Source: Petrosia ficiformis
Taxonomy: Eukaryota; Porifera; Demospongiae; Haplosclerida; Petrosiidae
DNA: 64,000 nt
Reading direction: 5' to 3'
NCBI GenBank assembly: GCA_947044365.1
Contig: OX345636.1
Coordinates: 42,973,537-43,037,536, forward strand
Position 1 is the first letter of the stretch. The number at the start of each line of letters is the position of its first letter. A program made the position numbers and the translations under genes. Below the pieces are notes generated by a model, which worked only from the letters and a program-made list of their open reading frames with translations, made no database searches and had not been told where the DNA came from. Positions 57,753 through 64,000 of the stretch are shown piece by piece.

Positions 57753-59560
57753 ATGGAGATGGAGTTGGAAATACAACGTCTGTTTTTCAACGAATATCAA
57801 GTGAAAACTTGAAATCTGAGCAAAATGATGGAAATCTCATGAAGTCCCTACTTCTCTTGCAAGAAGAAATAAAAAATTAACATGGAATGAGATACATACA
57901 GAGAATACATGCCTTTCCCTTCAGTGTACATTGCTACACTGAAATGGGCATTCGTATTTATCACCATATGGTAAGGCACCAGACCTTGTAATGTGACGCT
58001 ACAGGTACAATAGTGTCATTGAAAAATGATGAATGTGTGCACAGTGGGAAACTCCTGTGTTATTCGATTGTTCTACAGCACCATTCTAACAAAGAAGGTC
58101 CAATCGCAGTAGCTGAATTTATTTCGAGTGAACATACAATAACAGCTGTTAGCTACTTTTTAGAATGTTTTAGAAGACAGGAAGCACAATTGTTTGGCTT
58201 TCAAAATACTGTTTTGCCTACACAAGTTGTCATTGATCGTAGTTTAGTGCTTTTCCAAAGCTTTTTGAGAGTGTACAACTTGGAAACAGCTTCAGATTAC
58301 ATACACAGATGCTTCGGGATTGTAAATGGCTCTGGGAAGGAGGAAGATCATAATAAGGTATTTGTCCTTGCTTGTGTGAGTCACATAATGAACAGTGCAA
58401 GAAAATGGATCGTAAACTTTTGTAAGTATATAATTATTTTTATGTAAAATGATTATCTTATTGTCTTTTACATTCAAAGCTCCAACAAGAATCATTATAA
58501 ATTTGCCATGTTCTGTTTCTCTGTCATGGTAAATAGCTGGAATTTGGCAAGGTTCTTAAAATGTTTAAAAGCTTGCAATGTTGTCTTTTGCTCTTCACAG
58601 TCAGGTTAAAGAGGCATATGATTGTTTGCTGCAGCTCTTTAAGGAACTTGGTGACAGTACGCTACTAGAAGATTCGATGGATGATGATATCACACATGAT
58701 GGAGATGAAGAAAGCAGAAATGATCTCATGGAAGAAGACTCAGAGGAAAAGCATATGTCTGCTTCCTTGCAAAAACCTTTTGGCTCATACTTTGTTAAAC
58801 AGTTGCAAGCAATAAATGTATGCGTGAATGCAAAGCTTCCTGTCAATCCTCGCTATATATCAGCCACTTTTTATGGAAAAATTGCACAAGAACTAGCTGT
58901 CGTTAACTCCCTTTTGGAGTGGCATTTTAAGAGGTTAATCTTTACATTCATCTTTAGTATAATTATAATTATGATGTAGGTGACCCAAAGAGATATATTG
59001 ACTGAATGGAGTCGCAAACAATGTCAATTTTACAGAAGCAAAAGGTGCTTGTATATATCCCTTTGCAATTTTGTTTTCATTATAATAATTTTTTTTTTTA
59101 TGGTTGAAAGAAGACATCAGAAAGCAAAGGACAAGTGGTGCAATTGAAGCTTGGAACCTCATTCTGAAGTAAATGGACCACAAAAAACATCAGTTAAGAC
59201 CTGATGTTTTCATCAAACAACATTATGACATTCTATATGGACGCCAGTTAAAATAATTATATAGATAAACTAGCTGGACAACCTGAAAGAAAGATTACTG
59301 TAAAACTACAAAATGCATTTTCATCTCATTCTTGTTTTCAAGCCTAGATTCATTTGAAAAGAAATTCAAAGTCCCTAACTGAAAAGTGGGCAAAGCGTCG
59401 CAAGACATCTTACAAATCTCATACTACATCATACTATCAAAACCCACCAACCACTGAATTCCAATCTACTAAATTTACAGTATGTATAGCTAAACGTGAG
59501 ATAATAGATGCATGTTGGTTTATATCTTTCTTTTAGAGATATGTATAGCTAAACGTGAGA
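57753..59560 (+). pseudogene. Decayed transposase-like gene
   Basis: Plus-strand pieces: GNGDGVGNTTSVFQRISSEN near 57,753; CDATGTIVSLKND from about 57,990, preceded in frame by a stop; then GPIAVAEFISSEHTI, TQVVIDRSLVLFQSFLRVYN, and VFVLACVSHIMNSARKWI (58,013-58,420). A second exon-like piece at 58,605-58,935 has acidic linker and PRYISATFYGKIAQE; a third near 59,128 reads TSGAIEAWNLILK; 59,354 begins KRNSKSLTEKWAKRRKTSYK. The DATG...IDRS...SH order suggests a MULE- or Kolobok-like DDE transposase; family not certain. Confidence 0.6.
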
Positions 59561-60039
59561 TAATAGATGCATGTTGGTTTATATCTTTGTTTTAGAGATA
59601 GAAATGAAATCCGCTTAATGTTATAGACAATCACACAAATGGTAGCATTCAGACAGATGGTTCACACAAAGGTATAATTATTAAGTCTTTTGTATTATAA
59701 TTATCATAATCATAATAACTACATATCTAGACTTGCAGACCACAGAAGTAACAAGAAAATGTATGTTATAATGATTTTATAATCTCAATATACTAATTAT
59801 CGTATGTAGCAATGATTTATAATGAACATAAAGTATTGGAAGAACAGAATGTGGAAAACAGTAGTGATGGATTGCCAAATCATGTAAATGCACTGCAAAC
59901 AAGATTATTTTTTATAAACTATTTTGACTATTTTACATTATATAGGAAACTGTGACAATCACTTCTTTGATTGAAACAGGTCTGTTGATTTAATGAATTT
60001 AAGGGAATACATGTAATATTTTCAATTAATATTATTATA

Positions 60040-61860
60040 AGTAGAAAGTTGTAATGAATTAGTCATCAAGAGAAGGACAAATCCCGATCTCTCTAACCTC
60101 AGAAAGCAGAACATGTGCTGGCTAAATGCTGTGATTCAAACACTGGCAGTAACCAAACTGTCTCTTGCCTTACAATGTATATTACAAAGTATTTGTTCTT
60201 TGAACGTGTTCATTTTTTCAATTGTAGAAGAACTTGATCAGACTCCCCCTCCAAAGAAAGTTTATAAAAGTTAATAAAAATTTGGAGAAATCATCAAAGT
60301 CTCCAAATGCTTATCCTATAATTGTATATTAGCAAAATTAAATATTTAATTATATTTTATATATACATTTGTTTTTAATACTGTACTCGTAGAAAGAATT
60401 AAGTGAAGCAACTGAAGTTGGTGAAATGAAAGACTGTGGTGATTGTGTTAGTGGACTTATTGAACAACTGATTGGAAGTGTCATCAAAGTAAAGCAAATA
60501 AGTATTCAAATTCTTTACACATATAATTAATGTGTCTGTGTCATCAGCTTCATTCTGCACTGCACTTCATGTGTTTACGTAAGGATAAGGAGGTCATAAT
60601 ACAGTGCATTTGATCACAATGAAGTGCTCAAACAAGTAGTGATTATTCCCATGTGCAGGTCAGGTGCACATAGTCAACTGAGGTAGCATATAAGGAAGCT
60701 CTTGCCAGTACAAGTTCACTTTGTACTGAATTGCTGTAATCTGTGTGCAATCATTAAATTACCCACCCATATCCCACCACTTATTTTATAATTATCATGC
60801 TACATTAATCATTCCGGGCTGGCGATACCCCCTGCGGGGCTTATCCTCACAACAGGCTTGCAGGCAAAGACAAGCGTCTTTTGCCAAGGCCTGGGGACCC
60901 CGGGGGGATGCCTCTCGGCCGCCAACTTTCAGGCAAAGAAAAATTAAAATAAAATGGTGTTTAAATTAATAATAATATTAAAGGGCAAAGCAATCGTCAA
61001 TCAAAGGCATATAAACCACAAGATGAAACTTCCCCACTAATGGTGCTATAGTTAGGTTGCATTAATAATATTTTATTGTATAACAAAGTCTGAAAAAGCC
61101 AATAATTGCAAAAGTTCAGGTGAAATGTGTAGTAATATTTGAATACACATAATGCTATAATGCAAATTTTAAAAATTATGTTGTATATGCAGATTCACAA
61201 CAAAAACAGGCAGCTGTAAAACAAGAGGTACATGAGGCCACTGGGCCATGTCACTGATAGTTGCAAATGTTACTTGATTTTCTTTTCCAAAAGGTTGTTT
61301 TGTTATATTATACAGATTTGGTAAAAAGGACATCTGTAAGGAAATCTATGCATTATTAAAAAAAATTTAAATGCATTGTCTTACATGTAATGTTTAAGGA
61401 TGATGATGACTTTGTTATCCTGAAGAAAACTTGGAGTCATGGATACAAAAAAAGCACACTGACTCTCTCATTACATAAAGGTTTACCAACCTTTTCAGCT
61501 ATTCTTAGTAATTGTGTTTATTGCCACAACATATATTTTAAATAGACTGATCCAGATTGCTGTATCATGTGTAGTATCAAGGAATGGTATCTTAATATTA
61601 TGTGTAAGTAAACTTTAATGATTCAATTGTTACTACATCATTGTAAACAGGTGGCTGATATTTCAAAAAAGTGTATTGTAATTGTAAATGAGTTCAGGTT
61701 AGTGCTGCATAATTATATGTTTGGCTGTATACTAATTACAACATGTCTTTCTTTATAACCATCTGTAAGGAAGCTAGTTGGAATCCACCATTCCCTATTT
61801 CATGCTTTGGGAAGAAAATATAGTCATTGGTCATTGGTAGTTATGAAGGTCAATTATATA
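60040..61860 (+). pseudogene. USP-like cysteine protease exons
   Basis: An open stretch to 60,272 contains DLSNLRKQNMCWLNAVIQTL, a ubiquitin-specific-protease-type Cys box (Cys codon at 60,116-60,118). Further exon-like pieces: KELSEATEVGEMKDCGDC (60,395), FVILKKTWSHGYKKSTLTL (61,405), TDPDCCIMCSIKEWYLNI (61,546), and LVGIHHSLFHALGRKYSHW with SLVVM (61,777), which could be the His box. Direction and closeness to the transposase remnant suggest one mobile element carrying both. Pieces are interrupted by stops or introns; I cannot tell decay from splicing. Confidence 0.5.
60810..60945. other. GC-rich insert in AT-rich DNA
   Basis: A sharp GC-rich block: GCTGGCGATACCCCCTGCGG, AAGGCCTGGGGACCCCGG, GGGATGCCTCTCGGCCGCC. 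It has no recognised gene or RNA. Flanks are strongly AT-rich, so it is probably inserted. Confidence 0.6.
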
Positions 61861-62134
61861 AATGCATTCCATTGCTGTGTAACATCAATTATGAAATTCA
61901 CAGAACAATTCCAGCAACCGTCAATTATTAATGTGTAAAGTAAGGTTTACGATTAATTATGCATATAATTATATAATTGTAATTCAGTTTCTAAATATAT
62001 TATTTAATCACAAACGAGTATGCATCGATGAGCAGTCCCTTTGTGACATTGACTCTAATCGATTTCTGCCACAGTTTCTGCTAAGGTATAACAATGATAA
62101 TGATTTAAGAAATTAAAACACATTTATTTCATTA

Positions 62135-63150
62135 GTGAACAGTCGATTGACAAAGATGATGAATTACTGACCAAACATGAAGATGATAATTAAAGTAGTT
62201 ACATTCTTATCTCTAATTTGTATCATAAATATTACACTTGTACATACCAATACTGTAATTACATTATTAATTGGTATTGTATTCACTATGTAGTGATACC
62301 GGACTCTTCTCCATCACCAATTACATCAAATTATTCTGCTGAAAATAATTTGTGGCAAGGTACATTATCTTTAAGTACATTACAAGTTTAATTCATATTA
62401 CACATGTATAAAGTCGAAGAAGATCCTGAAGAAAATGGGTTACTAGTTCCACATTTTATTAATAAATTCACTCCTGCTGATGAAGAGGAAGAGTTGTATA
62501 GTACACCATGGGGGAAGGAGTATTCCATACAACAATACCCTAAACTATGTAGACCATCCGATAAGTAAGATCAACTTCATTTTGAATACTACACATACAT
62601 GTACATATTTTAATTCAAATAACAGAGGTGAAATGTTTAGCAGGTGGTTCATACGTGATTCCATCAGTATGATTGAGGTAGAAATACTACAATAATATAT
62701 TAGCATACATCATTTATATTTTAAAATTAGATTATTGTATTCAAGAGAAAGCACAAGTTGCTATAGCAATTCAGAAGTATCCAGGATTGTTAAAAACCTA
62801 GCAGTTCATCTAGATATGTGGCCAATACAACTGCAGGATATGGTGAATATTAGTCAGATCTCTATGAAGATATTAACACATAACTTCTATTTACAGGTTG
62901 ATGAAATCGTGTACTTTTGCAAGGGATACAGTCGGATGTTTATAAAACAGCTGCCACTTTGCTAAATAATCATACAAAGTTTGTCATAATACCAGAAGTA
63001 AGTCAACTATAGTTAATGCATAAATTCGAGTAATGTATCTCCTCACTTTACAGATATTGACTGAATTAATTAGATGCAAATACAACCTTTCTTATAATGA
63101 AGCTGTCGACACATTTTTACACAGAAAACTACCTGAATCACTCGTCTGAT
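62135..63150 (+). other. Unidentified plus-strand exon-like segments
   Basis: Short open segments with plausible splice borders: EQSIDKDDELLTKHEDDN (62,140), VVIPDSSPSPITSNYSAEN (62,291), EEDPEENGLLVPHFINKF with ADEEEELYSTPWGKEYS (62,414-62,565), GEMFSRWFIRDSISMIE (62,625), YCIQEKAQVAIAIQKYPG or its alternative frame (62,733), TAATLLNNHTKFVIIPE (62,947), LTELIRCKYNLSYNEA and VDTFLHRKLPESLV ending TGA (63,056-63,150). They may form one gene of unknown function. No family recognised. Confidence 0.4.
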
Positions 63151-63599
63151 AATGACAAAAATCATCTGTTGCCATGACACTGTAAAATAATAACAATTAT
63201 TATTATTATTATTATAGTTAGCTTATGCACTTGCAGTACATACTATAATATCATCATCATTATTCATATCACAAATCCAAATAGTGGCCTCGGAAGTGAT
63301 TTACAAGCTTGTAAAATGACATTTTAGATAACTATAACTATCAAATCTATGCAATAGATATATAGGGGCCCAGAATATTGAGCGCGCTAGTGTTGCAAAC
63401 CAGCCCCTGCTACGTGCTGCAATGTAATTAATGCACCACAAATATTTCGATGGGCGTGATCATTTATTACCACAACTATGTGGTGCTTCAGCAGAGTTTT
63501 CTCTTGCTTTAAAACCTGAAATCATGGGTGTAGCTGGACTCGCCAAGGTTGAAATTGGGAAGAAGTTTGAAAAAAAAAAAAACTCAGTCCTCTAAGGGT

Positions 63600-64000
63600 T
63601 AACATCTTCAAAAGTGCTAGCACACTATGACCCAAATGAAAAGTTACAGTTGACCCTGTGATGCTTCTTCATATGGAGTAGGGGCAGTGCTATCTCATGT
63701 GCTAAAGGATGGATCGGAAAACCCAGGAAAAGCCAATTGCTTTTGCTTCACGATCACTGGCCCCAGCAGAAAAAAATGACTCTCAGTTGGACAAGGAAGG
63801 GCTAGCAGTGGTATTTGGTGTGAAAAGGTTCCATTATCTAAATCTTTTTCAAATGTTCCATTCCTGGAGAAACTGTACTCCTCATGGAAACCCTCCAAGG
63901 CTCTCTTGTCACAGCAGCAGAAATAAAAGCGCCGACAGACAAAGATCCAATTTTGAGCAGAGTGAGAAATCTGGTACTGAAAGGATGGCAGCTGCAATTG
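63600..64000 (+). pseudogene. Gypsy-like pol fragment (RNase H region), cut by window edge
   Basis: Plus-strand pieces across frames: KVLAHYDPNEKLQLT (with a stop), SYGVGAVLSHVLKDGSEKP, PIAFASRSLAPAEKN, QLDKEGLAVVFGVKRFH, then VTAAEIKAPTDKDPILSRV and NLVLKGWQL. The order is that of the Ty3/gypsy RNase H domain and the region after it. Several frameshifts; inactive. The stretch before it (63,360-63,600) has no recognised gene. Confidence 0.8.

Noticed and set aside
63695..63997. 100-codon minus-strand open frame at the right edge
   Set aside because: The plus strand gives recognisable gypsy-like RNase H sequence across frames, so the minus frame is a shadow.

Overview
The window looks like nuclear DNA of an early-branching animal, most likely a demosponge (inference). 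It is AT-rich, has short spliced introns with GT..AG borders, extracellular EGF and somatomedin-B exons joined to ZU5 and death-domain exons, and many MITEs, a tRNA-derived SINE, and fragments of DIRS-like, gypsy-like and LINE elements. Nothing here looks bacterial; operons, ribosome binding sites and CRISPR arrays do not apply.

About 41 kb (44,022 down to 2,788, minus strand) reads as one giant receptor gene. In transcription order it has a signal-peptide exon (43,953-44,022), a somatomedin-B (SMB) exon, eight EGF exons (42,288 to 36,890), a second SMB exon (36,548-36,685), an EGF exon (34,577-34,687), an enormous EGF exon array (28,441 to 10,742), a membrane-proximal EGF (8,998-9,108), a transmembrane exon (8,748-8,889), a 41-bp micro-exon, two acidic cytoplasmic exons, a ZU5 exon (5,345-5,859), two UPA-like or linker exons, two short Ser/Thr-rich exons and two death-domain exons ending at a TAA (2,788). 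Every splice phase I could follow matches. The layout resembles UNC5-type receptors (ectodomain, TM, ZU5, death domain), but the ectodomain is SMB plus roughly 60 calcium-binding EGF repeats and the tail has two death domains.

The EGF array holds 56 exon units, nearly all 123 bp with symmetric 1-1 phase, spaced about 250 bp apart, plus one truncated relic. Three units are broken: two by the same hAT-like MITE copied in a duplication, one by a +4 frameshift. Constant offsets reveal nested tandem duplications: a 1,503-bp six-exon unit repeated exactly, a 3,004-bp offset that copied the MITE insertion, and a 4,357-bp offset that copied a 1.24-kb transposon. The array is young, recombining and probably variable in length between alleles.

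Upstream (54,813 to 48,681, minus strand) a second, short gene encodes signal peptide, SMB, EGF and a Cys-rich tail, probably secreted. It shares coding and intron sequence with two modules in the large gene, so an SMB-EGF module has been tandemly triplicated.

The rest is mostly mobile DNA. A degraded plus-strand DIRS-like element (about 29.8-33.4 kb, with a nested insertion) lies in a receptor intron. LINE RT fragments lie at 50.4-51.5 kb. A tankyrase-like ankyrin exon sits alone at 57.0 kb. A decayed plus-strand transposase followed by exons with a ubiquitin-protease-like Cys box covers 57.7-61.9 kb, then unidentified exon-like segments to 63.2 kb and a gypsy-like RNase H fragment at the right edge. 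The left edge (0-2.5 kb) has exon-like segments of an unidentified minus-strand gene and a tRNA-derived SINE.
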